64,000 nt of DNA, from assembly GCF_015245355.1 (NCBI RefSeq), contig NZ_CP063311.1:3739179-3803178 (forward strand), written 5' to 3'. Positions within the stretch are counted from its first letter, which is position 1. The number at the start of each line of letters is the position of its first letter. Below, piece by piece: positions 28,169-36,917 of this stretch. Source of the stretch: Anabaenopsis elenkinii CCIBt3563. Lineage in GTDB: Bacteria; Cyanobacteriota; Cyanobacteriia; Cyanobacteriales; Nostocaceae. Made by a program: the position numbers and the translations under genes. The notes beneath the pieces are model-generated. The model was given only the letters and a program-made list of their open reading frames with translations. It was not told the origin of the DNA and did no database searches.

Positions 28169-29530
28169 TCAACCGTTTAAAAGTAGAATCTGAGCCACAA
28201 CAGCCAAACTTTCTTCAAACAGTGACTCGCGACCCCAACGTTGCACCTGCTGACTCAACAAAGACTCAGCCTTTTGTTCAGAAAGGGAACCCACCTGTTG
28301 AAACAGACCAGCAGATTGAGCGCCCCCATGGGTTTCCATGCGCATACAACCCCCAGTTTCAGTACAGATAACTGTACCACAGTCTGCTTGCAGATTTGTG
28401 GAACTCAGACGTAGAGCAATTAAATCACCCACAATCTCACCCACATCAGCCACTGGTACACCGGCTAACTCAGCCTCTATTTGTCGCTGGTTTTGATCAA
28501 TAAAACTCACCTGAGTAATTTCATAATCACCCATTTGGGTTTTACAGGCAACTGGTGACCATTGCAAGCGACTTGATAACCAACCCAAAAATAATAAAGC
28601 TTGGGCGGGATTTCCCTTTTCATAGTCGATAGTCACCCGGTCAATTTCTGCGATCGCAGCGCGACGATGGGGTGAGTCATAAGCTTGAGCAGTTAATTCT
28701 TGCCATGGTGAAAGCCGTCGCCAGTTTAAATCAGCCAATGGTATGCCACTTTCTACCAGCTTGGCTGTGTTCAGCAAATCACTTTTGAGCTTGTTAAACT
28801 TGCAAGAGTCTACAATCACATTATTGCAAACTCCTGCTAGCCGCTTAAACAGGTTATTACCCGGGTCTGGTGTCGCTTTCCACCAGAGAAACTTAGGTAA
28901 ACCACCGATTAACAAAGCTGGAATCATACCCCCCACCCGTTCTAAAGCAGCGGCGGTTCCACTCAAGGTAATATATTCACAACAGACCAGGGTACTGGAA
29001 GATTGCTTTTGAATAGGACAGTAAGCAGAAACCTGAGCCTTAACCCCCTCATCCTTCCCAGCAATAGGGAACAAAGCAATAATCCGGCAGGGATTACGTA
29101 GAGCAATTTCATCGGCGATAGAGGGGCTTGTGGGGCTGAATTTATAAGGAATACCTTCCCCCGTAGCCCCATTCCCCTGACGTTTAACAAATTCTTCCCG
29201 CAATACAGCCAAAGTTTCCGGTGTAGCCGTTCCAGTTTCCGGAAGATTATACTTACCTTGAACCGCAGACAGCGCTGCGGCCATTTGTGGACCGAGAATC
29301 CCATCCAACGGACCATTATAAAACCCCAAAGCTGACAACAGATACTGAGTTTCTTCTGGTTCGTAAACTACTAAAGTAAACGTTGTAGCTCTAGTAGCAG
29401 CAGGAAGCACACCATCCTCACCGGCGATCCCGTAACTTTGCCAAATTTGATTCAGTTCGGTTTCTATTTCGCTGATGGAAATATCCTTAGGTGCTTGTAG
29501 TGAAAAAATTGTGGGAGCTTGGGAAATCAT
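28169..29530 (-). CDS. opcA: Glucose-6-phosphate dehydrogenase assembly/activator protein OpcA
   Basis: OpcA is the cyanobacterial redox-linked activator of G6PDH. The 453-residue protein begins with about 55 residues, then a peptidoglycan-binding-like repeat (about 62-113, LLSALGFYNGPLDGILGPQM), and then the OpcA domain with PALLIGGLPKFLWWKATPD and FLGWLSSRLQW. It lies 114 bases downstream of zwf on the same strand, as in Nostoc and Anabaena, where the two are co-transcribed. The frame and length are normal. Confidence 0.93.
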   Translation of the reverse strand: MISQAPTIFSLQAPKDISISEIETELNQIWQSYGIAGEDGVLPAATRATTFTLVVYEPEETQYLLSALGFYNGPLDGILGPQMAAALSAVQGKYNLPETGTATPETLAVLREEFVKRQGNGATGEGIPYKFSPTSPSIADEIALRNPCRIIALFPIAGKDEGVKAQVSAYCPIQKQSSSTLVCCEYITLSGTAAALERVGGMIPALLIGGLPKFLWWKATPDPGNNLFKRLAGVCNNVIVDSCKFNKLKSDLLNTAKLVESGIPLADLNWRRLSPWQELTAQAYDSPHRRAAIAEIDRVTIDYEKGNPAQALLFLGWLSSRLQWSPVACKTQMGDYEITQVSFIDQNQRQIEAELAGVPVADVGEIVGDLIALRLSSTNLQADCGTVICTETGGCMRMETHGGAQSAGLFQQVGSLSEQKAESLLSQQVQRWGRESLFEESLAVVAQILLLNG

Positions 29531-29580
29531 AGTACTTTAGTCATTATTCATTGGTAATTGGATCTAAGGTCATTAGTCTG

Positions 29581-29608
29581 TAGAGACCTTCCGACGGAAC
29601 GTCTGTAC
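29581..29608. repeat. Imperfect palindrome related to 26556
   Basis: TAGAGACCTTCC and GGAACGTCTGTA flank GAC between opcA and zwf. It shares its right arm with the perfect hairpin at 26556-26584. Confidence 0.6.
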
Positions 29609-29644
29609 TGACAGGAAATTTCAACCATATCTAATGACTCTTGT

Positions 29645-31174
29645 TTACAGTCTGCGCCAGCGACGACCATCTTGGTTAATTAACAATTCTGCCTCTGTGG
29701 GTTCCCACGTACCAGCCTCATAACGGGGAATAGTCGCTGGGTCTGCTGGTGCATCCCAAACTGAAAGAGCGGGAGTGACTACTTGCCAAGCTGCTTCTAC
29801 CTCGTCGGAACGAGTAAATAAAGTTTGGTCACCCATCATACAGTCAAGAAACAGTCTGTCATAAGCATCAGATGTGGCTTCGATACCAAAAGAACCATAA
29901 CTAAAGTCCATATCCACAGAACGGGTGCGGAATTCAGCCCCTGGCATTTTGACATCAAAGCGCAGGGAAATCCCTTCATTAGGCTGAATACGCATAGCCA
30001 AAATATTAGCATTCCTTTGTTGGGATGCCGATTGAAACATCCGGGAGGGAACATCCCGAAAGTGAATAGAAATCTCACTCACTTTTTTGGGCATCCGCTT
30101 ACCTGTACGTAAGTAAAAAGGGACACCCTGCCAGCGCCAGTTATCTACCACAAATTTCATAGCTACATAGGTGGGTGTGGTGGATTGAGAAGCAACTCCA
30201 GGTTCCTCATGATACCCAGGAACGGGTTGACCTTTCATCCAACCAGCGCTATATTGACCCCGTACGGCAGAACGGGACAAGTTAGGGATATCTGCTAAAC
30301 GCGTAGCTTGTAGTACTTTAACTTTTTCCGTACGTATACTATCGGCATCCATAGAGTTGGGCGCTTCCATAGCAGTGAGGCAGTAAAGTTGCATCAGGTG
30401 ATTCTGCAACATATCCCTGAGGGCGCCCGCTTTTTCATAGTAGCCGGCTCGGTCTTCTACCCCTACGGTTTCCGCCACAGTAATTTGCACATGGTCAACA
30501 AATTGCCGGTTCCATAAAGGTTCAAATATCGCATTAGCGAAGCGGAACACTAGGAGGTTTTGAACTGTTTCTTTACCTAGGTAGTGGTCAATGCGGTAAA
30601 CTTGATTTTCTTGGCAATATTTTTGCACTACTTGATTCAAACTCTGGGCTGATGCTAAGTCGCGCCCAAAGGGTTTTTCAATCACTAGACGATGTTTGTA
30701 GGAATCGTCTAGCATTCCAGCAGCCCCTAATTGTCTAATGGCTTCGGGAAAGAAATTAGGAGCTACCGAGAGGTAGAACATCCGGTTTCCCCTTGTGCCC
30801 CGTTTCTGGTCTAATTCGGTTAAAAGGGTGTTGAGTTTTTGGTAACTTTCGGGATTGTCTATGTCTCCTGGACAGTAGAACAGACCTTGAGAGAAATCCT
30901 GCCATAGTTCCCCTAGGGGTACTTTGGGATGGGCTTCTTCCATGCCTTTGTGCATTTGCTCTCGGAAGTATTCATGGCTCCACTCCCGACGGGCTACCCC
31001 CACAATGGTGGTTTCTGGGGCTATGCGTCCTTCTCGGCGCAATTTGTACAGGGCTGGCACTAATTTACGCCAGGTAAGGTCGCCAGAAGCGCCAAAGATG
31101 ATGATAATTTGGGGTTCGGGCATCCCTTGTTGTTGCAGACCAACGCGTAAGGGATTTTCTAGCAAACTAACCAT
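29645..31174 (-). CDS. zwf: Glucose-6-phosphate 1-dehydrogenase
   Basis: This is the first enzyme of the oxidative pentose phosphate pathway, the main NADPH source in the dark and in heterocysts. The 509-residue protein has the coenzyme motif [14 protein letters not shown], substrate motif [13 protein letters not shown] near residue 197 and [12 protein letters not shown]. It is transcribed ahead of opcA. The upstream gap holds two copies of the palindrome GATTCTCGAATC (31284, 31560). The gene for transaldolase, which lies between fbp and zwf in Nostoc and Anabaena, is absent here. Confidence 0.96.
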   Translation of the reverse strand: MVSLLENPLRVGLQQQGMPEPQIIIIFGASGDLTWRKLVPALYKLRREGRIAPETTIVGVARREWSHEYFREQMHKGMEEAHPKVPLGELWQDFSQGLFYCPGDIDNPESYQKLNTLLTELDQKRGTRGNRMFYLSVAPNFFPEAIRQLGAAGMLDDSYKHRLVIEKPFGRDLASAQSLNQVVQKYCQENQVYRIDHYLGKETVQNLLVFRFANAIFEPLWNRQFVDHVQITVAETVGVEDRAGYYEKAGALRDMLQNHLMQLYCLTAMEAPNSMDADSIRTEKVKVLQATRLADIPNLSRSAVRGQYSAGWMKGQPVPGYHEEPGVASQSTTPTYVAMKFVVDNWRWQGVPFYLRTGKRMPKKVSEISIHFRDVPSRMFQSASQQRNANILAMRIQPNEGISLRFDVKMPGAEFRTRSVDMDFSYGSFGIEATSDAYDRLFLDCMMGDQTLFTRSDEVEAAWQVVTPALSVWDAPADPATIPRYEAGTWEPTEAELLINQDGRRWRRL

Positions 31175-31283
31175 AAGAAGTTTTCAGTGGGTGTTAAGTG
31201 GTGTGTTGATCAGAAGCTTGGACTTTGAAGGTCTATACTGGCGACAATAACTTGACTTTGTTTTCTAAAGAGTTCACAGAGTT

Positions 31284-31295
31284 GATTCTCGAATC
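31284..31295. promoter_or_regulatory. GATTCTCGAATC palindrome, zwf-proximal copy
   Basis: The longer symmetric unit is TTGATTC-TC-GAATCAA (31282-31297), about 110 bases before the zwf start. A second GATTCTCGAATC lies at 31560. Two identical palindromes in one promoter region suggest a repressor or activator site. Confidence 0.4.
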
Positions 31296-31559
31296 AATTC
31301 TGATGAACTTATGAATACCTTCAACTAGGAGTTCTGTCATGACTTGATTCAATATTAAGAAGTCTGAGTCTTTGAGGCTTTCCATGGGTTGATAGGAATC
31401 ATGGAACCAACTGCTAGGCGATCGCTATCGGATATGGCCTGTTCTACTGCTGCTTTTGATGCTTTCTTTTGAATTGTGGCATTACTAATCACTCATGACA
31501 TCGCCCCACTGAGGTAATTTTTAATTCCTCACCAGGTATCTCATGTCCCCAATTCTAGA

Positions 31560-31571
31560 GATTCTCGAATC
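31560..31571. promoter_or_regulatory. GATTCTCGAATC palindrome, distal copy
   Basis: This copy is identical over 12 bases to the one at 31284 and lies about 385 bases before zwf and 130 bases after the fbp stop. Its function is inferred only from the repetition. Confidence 0.35.
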
Positions 31572-31702
31572 ACATAGCCATATTAACTGTTAATTATTGG
31601 TAGACATTGTTTGTATCTATTAGCTCCTCGGTGTGAATTAACTACTGATTGCAATCAATTACAGGACTTTGTGGTCTGGTGAATTACCAATTAAGGGCGG
31701 TA

Positions 31703-32752
31703 CTAATGTCCGTTTTGAATAAAGGATTCGACTTTGGCTACATCTTCCTTACTACCAATAATTAAAGGTGTGCGTTGGTGCAGTTTCTTGGGGACTACTT
31801 CCAAAATATCTACTAATCCTGTGGTGGCGCGACCGCCTGCTTGTTCAATCAACATAGCTAAGGGAGCGGATTCATAAAGTAAGCGCAATTTCCCTTCTGG
31901 TTTCTGAATTGTCCCTGGATAGAGAAATACGCCGCCTTGAACTAAAATTCGATGGATGTCGCTGACCATGGCGCCACTATAACGAGCAGTATAACCTTCA
32001 GTGCGATGAACGTAGCGGATATACTCTCGCATCGATTCTTCCCACTGCCAAAAATTACCCTCGTTAACGCTATAAACAGAACCATGATTAGGGATACGGA
32101 TATTTTCTTCCGAGAGGATAAATTCCCCTAAGCTGGGGTCAAGGGTAAATGAATGAACACCATTACCCATAGTATAAACCAGCATTGTGCTCGGACCATA
32201 CAGTATATATCCGGCGGCGATTTGTTCTCTTCCGTTGCTGAGTAGATCCGATGCTTGACGATCAACATCATCGCCTTTTTGCTGACGAATAGAAAAAATT
32301 GAACCTAAGCTGAGGTTAGTGTCGGTGTTAGATGAGCCATCAATTGGGTCATATAACAAGGTATACCGACCTATGGGGCAGTTTTCTGGGATGTAGTAAG
32401 GTTCTTCCATTTCTTCGGAAGCCAGACGACAGACTAAGCCACTTTGCTTAAACACGGAGATAAATACATCGTTGGCGTAGACATCCATCTTTTTGACTGA
32501 TTCCCCTTGGATGTTGACGTCTCCAGAAAATCCCAGAACTCCTTCCATTAAACCGGCGCGACTGAGACGACGAGCCACTAGTTTACCCGCTAGGGCTATG
32601 CGATTCATCAGCGCGCTCAAATCCTGTGCGTCTGCGGAAAAAGTCTTAAATTGTTGGAGTACGTGACGCGATAATGTTGTACAATCACGATCTAAGCTCT
32701 TATCCGTGGCATTATTCATAGAAAAATCTAAAGATTCTGGCGCTTGAGTCAT
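31703..32752 (-). CDS. fbp: Fructose-1,6-bisphosphatase class I
   Basis: The 349-residue enzyme hydrolyses fructose-1,6-bisphosphate in gluconeogenesis and the oxidative pentose phosphate cycle. Metal and substrate motifs are [24 protein letters not shown] and [14 protein letters not shown]. The start is [14 protein letters not shown]. It is the first gene of the fbp-zwf-opcA series on the minus strand, matching the known Nostoc operon except for the missing tal. Class I is distinct from the dual-function FBPase/SBPase. Confidence 0.95.
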   Translation of the reverse strand: MTQAPESLDFSMNNATDKSLDRDCTTLSRHVLQQFKTFSADAQDLSALMNRIALAGKLVARRLSRAGLMEGVLGFSGDVNIQGESVKKMDVYANDVFISVFKQSGLVCRLASEEMEEPYYIPENCPIGRYTLLYDPIDGSSNTDTNLSLGSIFSIRQQKGDDVDRQASDLLSNGREQIAAGYILYGPSTMLVYTMGNGVHSFTLDPSLGEFILSEENIRIPNHGSVYSVNEGNFWQWEESMREYIRYVHRTEGYTARYSGAMVSDIHRILVQGGVFLYPGTIQKPEGKLRLLYESAPLAMLIEQAGGRATTGLVDILEVVPKKLHQRTPLIIGSKEDVAKVESFIQNGH

Positions 32753-33121
32753 TTTTGTTACTCTGGATCAGTTCTGCTTGTGACTGGGTTTTATTAATGG
32801 CAACTTTTGGTTCCTGCCTCTATCTTAGAAAGGTATTTTGATAACTCAAATATGATTTTAGATAAACTAAAGAATTATGATTTTGGCTTTGATAATTGCA
32901 AAACATGGTTTTGTCCGTCTATCATGTCAGATGATGAAACCGCCCAACTAGTTGCAAAGTTCTCTGATCGTCGATAACTGGCCCATTGCTGCTGCTCTCC
33001 CTTGATAATTGGTAAGATTGACAGCATTTTTTTACATTTTATATAAAATATTTTTAAAGTATTCTTTGACATTTTTTATAACCCAATTCCAGACTACTTG
33101 AACCTGATTAAAAAGGCAATG

Positions 33122-33153
33122 CGAAAAAAACAATCTTGTGATTGTTTTTTTTT
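33122..33153 (+). terminator. Hairpin with A-tract and T-tract
   Basis: AAAAACAATC pairs with GATTGTTTTT around TTGT, with extra T residues on the plus side. It could work in either direction. No gene ends close to it on either strand (the RRM gene stops 340 bases away), so it may end a small RNA or the RRM transcript. Confidence 0.55.
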
Positions 33154-33367
33154 GGCTCAATTGTCCGTAAATTTGAGGTAGCGGGGGAATATTTTAGTAT
33201 ATGTTTCTTAGCAGAAGTGTTGATAAAATATTGAGGATCTTTACTATTGCGGCTCAAGATAGATCAGAACCACCTTTTTTTTAAGAGCAGGAGTTTTCCG
33301 AGTTGGTCTAGTTTGGTTTTTATTGTGCGCCTTACCGCTAAACTAATTGCAGGAGATGTTGACTACA

Positions 33368-33424
33368 ACTAGAGTCCCTGGGGATTTGTCCCACCCCCTT
33401 AAGGAGTGGGCTTTTCGCTCTAGT
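33368..33424 (+). other. Nested stem-loop of unknown role
   Basis: An outer pair ACTAGAG/CTCTAGT encloses CCCAC/GTGGG and then CTTTT. It lies about 70 bases downstream of the RRM gene (which ends at 33494 on the other strand). It resembles the hairpins beside IS200/IS605-type elements, but no transposase remnant is visible. Confidence 0.4.
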
Positions 33425-33493
33425 CTTTGTGAAATTGAGCAATTAATTTTGCGTTACCAGGAAAAATTTGCTATTAATAATAACTTGTTATTA

Positions 33494-33778
33494 TTAATAA
33501 TCTGCTTTTTTACTCCAACTCCCGCCGCGATTGTCTTCCCTTGGCTTGGCTTTATTGACTCTTAGTTGACGACCCATCCATTCTGCACCATCTAATTCAG
33601 TGATAGCAGCATCTTCTTGAGCATCTTCCTTCATTTCAACAAATGCAAAGCCTCGCATCCGACCTGTTTCCCGATCAGTAGGTAAGACTACTCTTGTGAC
33701 TTCACCATAGTCGGCAAATACGGCTTTTAAGTCTTCTTCAGTAGCGCGGTAAGAGAGGTTTCCAACGTAAATAGTCAT
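33494..33778 (-). CDS. RNA-binding protein, single RRM (Rbp type)
   Basis: The 94-residue protein is one RNA-recognition motif: RNP2 is TIYVGNL and RNP1 is RGFAFVEM. A short glycine-poor tail (REDNRGGSWSKKADY) follows. The start at 33778 (MTIYVGNL) is preferred over the one nine bases earlier. Such proteins are cold- or stress-induced in cyanobacteria and some help localise photosystem mRNAs; the 5' region upstream (33779-34108) is long and gene-free, as expected for a regulated leader. Confidence 0.9.
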   Translation of the reverse strand: MTIYVGNLSYRATEEDLKAVFADYGEVTRVVLPTDRETGRMRGFAFVEMKEDAQEDAAITELDGAEWMGRQLRVNKAKPREDNRGGSWSKKADY

Positions 33779-34108
33779 GTGGATCACGTAATTTGTAACA
33801 AAGGGCGATTAGTTCAGCGGTGGAAAGAGGTATAAACAAACTGCAAATTTTGCATAGTCTGTTCTGACTCACCCATGGCGGATATTGTTGTAGGACAGCG
33901 ATCATCATCCTGGCTTTCGCTTCAACTCAAGATGCCAAGGGGCTGAACTTAGCCATACGCTCACATGATAACTGATTGTGACATTTTTTAAAGTATGAGA
34001 TTTAACAAACTGTATTAAACTGATCATACAGGGCAGGCAAATGCCCACCCACAATAGTTTTGCTCAACCTCAATTCTGGGTTAGACGATTCTGGGATAGG
34101 TGCAAATT
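33779..34108. other. Gene-free leader region of the RRM gene
   Basis: These 330 bases hold no credible frame. Cyanobacterial rbp genes often have long cold-responsive 5' untranslated regions, so part of this is probably transcribed. I see no clear terminator or repeat. Confidence 0.4.
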
Positions 34109-34327
34109 TCAATCAATAGAAATTTGCTGAGGCCCAGTAGCTTTACCATTGTGCGCCTCACTAGTTGGACTGGAATGACCAGTGGACTTTATTTGTTGCT
34201 CCAGCCAGGTTTTTACAGGGTCGTCCTTGAGATTAAGTCGCAGCACACCAGAAAAAAATCCCCCCATAAATGAAACTGGGTGCTTGGTTAATTGTTGAAA
34301 TATTGGTGACAATTCATTAATGAACAT
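34109..34327 (-). CDS. Small conserved cyanobacterial protein
   Basis: This 72-residue protein begins MFINELSPIFQQLTKHPVSF then MGGFFSGVLRLNLKDDPVKTWL. A helix, a glycine-rich GGFFSGVLRLNL segment and a charged, disordered tail can be seen. It resembles a small hypothetical protein common in Nostocales; I know of no function. It is a single gene downstream of nrdJ on the same strand, beyond the nrdJ terminator. Confidence 0.65.
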   Translation of the reverse strand: MFINELSPIFQQLTKHPVSFMGGFFSGVLRLNLKDDPVKTWLEQQIKSTGHSSPTSEAHNGKATGPQQISID

Positions 34328-34373
34328 ATTTGAGATTCTGCTGTAGTTTGAAATGATCCTAACCTGAAAAACC

Positions 34374-34397
34374 AGAGACGCAATTAAGGGCGTCTCT
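34374..34397 (-). terminator. Terminator of nrdJ
   Basis: On the minus strand AGAGACGC pairs with GCGTCTCT, followed by GGTTTTTC. It lies about 35 bases after the nrdJ stop. Confidence 0.65.
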
Positions 34398-34429
34398 ATA
34401 AGGAAATGCCTTTCTAATGGATTTAGAAC

Positions 34430-36742
34430 CTAAGACGCGGGGGATTCAACCGGAAACATACACTTGTCAGAATCACATCCGCTAGGTCCAACATCGGCCA
34501 GTTTACTGGAATCGTATCGACTCAAGACCGCGCAGAAATCATCTGTTCTGCGACGTGACTTAACTTCTTGAGTTAAACGCTCATAGGTTGACTTATCTAT
34601 AGGTTCAAATGGTAGGCGGGGGAATGATTGCAAGTCATCGAACCGGGCTAACAGTGCTGCGGAAATGTAGCCTTCATCGTTTTGGATACCTTGATAAATT
34701 CGCTGTCCCAAGGGTTCCACCTCCTCAGAGCGTAATTCTATGGTGGATGATGTGTTGTGAGTTACGTACCAGCGCTGAACTTGCAGGGCAAAGTCAAATT
34801 GAGCTAAGGCGGAAAATTTGCTCACATTAATCTCATCAGCTCCCGGTAAGTCAGCCCAAGATACGGATATAGGAATTTCCACTAGCCATTCAGTTACACG
34901 GGGGTCAAATGGGTCATTTAGTAAGTTTCCGTGTTCGTCTTTGTCGGACTGGGATGGGATGACATTGTAACCATAGTCAATGCAGGCTAATGCTACTGGA
35001 TCATTTTTACCAAAGGTAATTCTACGGATAAATCTCTGTGACTTGGGAGGATGCCAACCCGGACTAGCCCCTGTTAATAGGGATTTAGTGCCACTAGGTT
35101 GGACTGTGGTACAACGATTAGGATGCTTGAGTTGGTGGCGATCGCAGTAGTCCCAAACTACTCGATGTACTATATCTTTCCAGTAGGTGAGATATTTTGC
35201 CTCTTGCTCTTTGAAAGCCAAACCTTGGGGTGTTTCGACTCTACCTTCAGCCCACCAGCGCAACCAGTCTACACCAAAAGCATGAACAAAGAAATCGAAT
35301 AATCCGGTAAAGGAAACCCCAACAATCGGGTCTAATTCCCGGCTCTTTTGGTAGCGTGGCTCTAAAAATTGATGATTTAACAGTGCTGCTACAGATAAAG
35401 CCCCAGCAGTAAAAGCCTTTTCTTGTTCTTTGTAGTCCTCTGGGTCAATTTGGTTTAAGTGAATTTCTGATAAGTTGCAGTGAAAGTTAGAGCCTATGAT
35501 TTCACCACAGGGGTTTAAGCCATAGCGGTTTAAACGATGTTCTAATTCTTGAGAATCAATCTTTGGGTGACGTTGTTGTATCCATTCTTTGGCTTTTCCT
35601 TGATCATAAGCTTGTAGAAAATCTTTTTTTAGTTGTGGTGTATTGAGCAAATCACAATTAGCTCTGGCTACGGACTCACCAGCCCACTGAATAGCACCTT
35701 CGCCACTATAGTATTGTTTACGTACAGATTCTATACATTCTTCTAATGTGGGTTTGCGGTGAAACACTCTGGTATGATTAGCCATGCGTAAAGCGTCCCG
35801 CTCAGGATCAATGCGCCAGTTACCTTCTGTGTCTTGTTGCCAGAGGTTATCTTTGGCTGTTGCTCCTAAACCATCATCAGCCCTAAACTGACGCATACCC
35901 GCACTGCGCCGAATATTGCCGGCAACAATTGCTACGGCAGCCTGGTCAATCAATAAACAGCATTCTACGGAGTTTAATTGTCTACCTATAGCCTTGTTGA
36001 GTATAGATGCACACTGTTTATATAGGTCTGGTAGTTTGACAGGATTAGCTACTCCACCAAAGCCCTTGAGGGGTTCCCCGGTTTGACGTACATTACTGAG
36101 GTCAACGATTACCTTGAGTTCTGTGGATAAAGTTTGATTTGTAGAGATTTCCAACAGGGATTTGTAGGATTCTACCCAGCCTTCGCGGCTATCTCCCACA
36201 TAGATGGTAACGGTATTCCCTTCTATGCAGGTTTTAGTATGTTGACAACGTAATTCCCAAGGTATGCTACCAATTTCCCCTTGTAATGTCAGATTTAAGT
36301 AATTACGGATAGCAGGGAGTTGATTGATGTGTTGGGGTTCTATGACGGCTCCAGTCCCACAGCCCATCATGGCTAAATCCATCATTAATGCAAATGCACT
36401 CCAATCTTCGAGGTTGGTGGATGTGCAGTTATAAGCACCAGAAAAGTTTTTGGGTTTGGTGATCCACTCTGTACCACCCACCCATAACCAGCGTCCACTG
36501 GGTAAGGCTTTGAGGTGGCGTTGCATCTCTTCTATTATCGCACTTTCGGCTCTTGTGAGCCTCCCTAGGTCGATGATGCCCTTAAGGGTGCGATCGCATA
36601 CCTCATCCCATGTTTCCCTCAGCCCTGCCTTTGTGAGACGGCTGTAGGTTCTAAAAAATACAGGATTAGCAGCTGAGGCTGTTTCTGGAAACTCTGTACT
36701 CTGAGGTATTTTTATTCTTTCTAGCTCTCTCACCATAATCAA
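34430..36742 (-). CDS. nrdJ: Adenosylcobalamin-dependent ribonucleoside-triphosphate reductase (class II)
   Basis: This monomeric class II RNR makes deoxynucleotides in a B12-dependent, oxygen-indifferent reaction. The 770-residue length matches the Lactobacillus-type enzyme. Key positions are GAYNCTSTNLEDW (first redox Cys), CGTGAVIEPQ, NPCGEI (thiyl-radical Cys with Glu), TTVQPSGTKSLLTGASPG and the C-terminal shuttle pair SGCDSDKCMFP. Inteins often sit in cyanobacterial RNRs, but this copy has none. The start may be the first ATG (MIMVRE) or the one two codons later. It ties in with the cobB gene in the same window. Confidence 0.95.
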   Translation of the reverse strand: MIMVRELERIKIPQSTEFPETASAANPVFFRTYSRLTKAGLRETWDEVCDRTLKGIIDLGRLTRAESAIIEEMQRHLKALPSGRWLWVGGTEWITKPKNFSGAYNCTSTNLEDWSAFALMMDLAMMGCGTGAVIEPQHINQLPAIRNYLNLTLQGEIGSIPWELRCQHTKTCIEGNTVTIYVGDSREGWVESYKSLLEISTNQTLSTELKVIVDLSNVRQTGEPLKGFGGVANPVKLPDLYKQCASILNKAIGRQLNSVECCLLIDQAAVAIVAGNIRRSAGMRQFRADDGLGATAKDNLWQQDTEGNWRIDPERDALRMANHTRVFHRKPTLEECIESVRKQYYSGEGAIQWAGESVARANCDLLNTPQLKKDFLQAYDQGKAKEWIQQRHPKIDSQELEHRLNRYGLNPCGEIIGSNFHCNLSEIHLNQIDPEDYKEQEKAFTAGALSVAALLNHQFLEPRYQKSRELDPIVGVSFTGLFDFFVHAFGVDWLRWWAEGRVETPQGLAFKEQEAKYLTYWKDIVHRVVWDYCDRHQLKHPNRCTTVQPSGTKSLLTGASPGWHPPKSQRFIRRITFGKNDPVALACIDYGYNVIPSQSDKDEHGNLLNDPFDPRVTEWLVEIPISVSWADLPGADEINVSKFSALAQFDFALQVQRWYVTHNTSSTIELRSEEVEPLGQRIYQGIQNDEGYISAALLARFDDLQSFPRLPFEPIDKSTYERLTQEVKSRRRTDDFCAVLSRYDSSKLADVGPSGCDSDKCMFPVESPAS

Positions 36743-36917
36743 GTCTTGTAGCTTGCTAACAGATTATGACTATACGCTAACTAGATTTTGGATGGAAGAT
36801 TGCCAAATGCGACAATTTGCGCTATCCACTATGGTGTACTAATAATAACTTACATCTTAAATGTATAATTTAGTGTTATTTGATTTTTACACCAGTTTGG
36901 TCAAAATCGGAATCTAG

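Larger units (their letters stand above)
31175..31702. other. Gene-free stretch between zwf and fbp, where tal is expected
   Basis: The 528 bases contain no trace of a transaldolase frame. They hold two GATTCTCGAATC palindromes (31284-31295, 31560-31571) and a copy of an ATGGAACCAACTGCTA...CGCTATCGG repeat at 31400 that is shared with the cobB coding region at about 26812. Promoter elements for zwf presumably lie here. Confidence 0.6.
32753..33493. other. Gene-free stretch with two structured segments
   Basis: The 741 bases upstream of fbp carry a terminator-like hairpin at 33122-33153 and a nested stem at 33368-33424. A 65-codon frame at 32875-33072 has no family resemblance or ribosome site and I do not accept it as a gene. 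Confidence 0.55.

Noticed and set aside
32875..33072. 65-codon minus-strand frame
   Set aside because: No ribosome site, low-complexity start and no family resemblance; it lies in AT-rich upstream DNA of fbp.
34430..36742. Possible intein in the class II RNR
   Set aside because: Many cyanobacterial RNRs have one, but this protein has the normal 770 residues and continuous motifs.
36743..36917. Cobalamin riboswitch before nrdJ
   Set aside because: No B12-box-like GCCACTG segment or complex fold could be recognised in the short upstream region.
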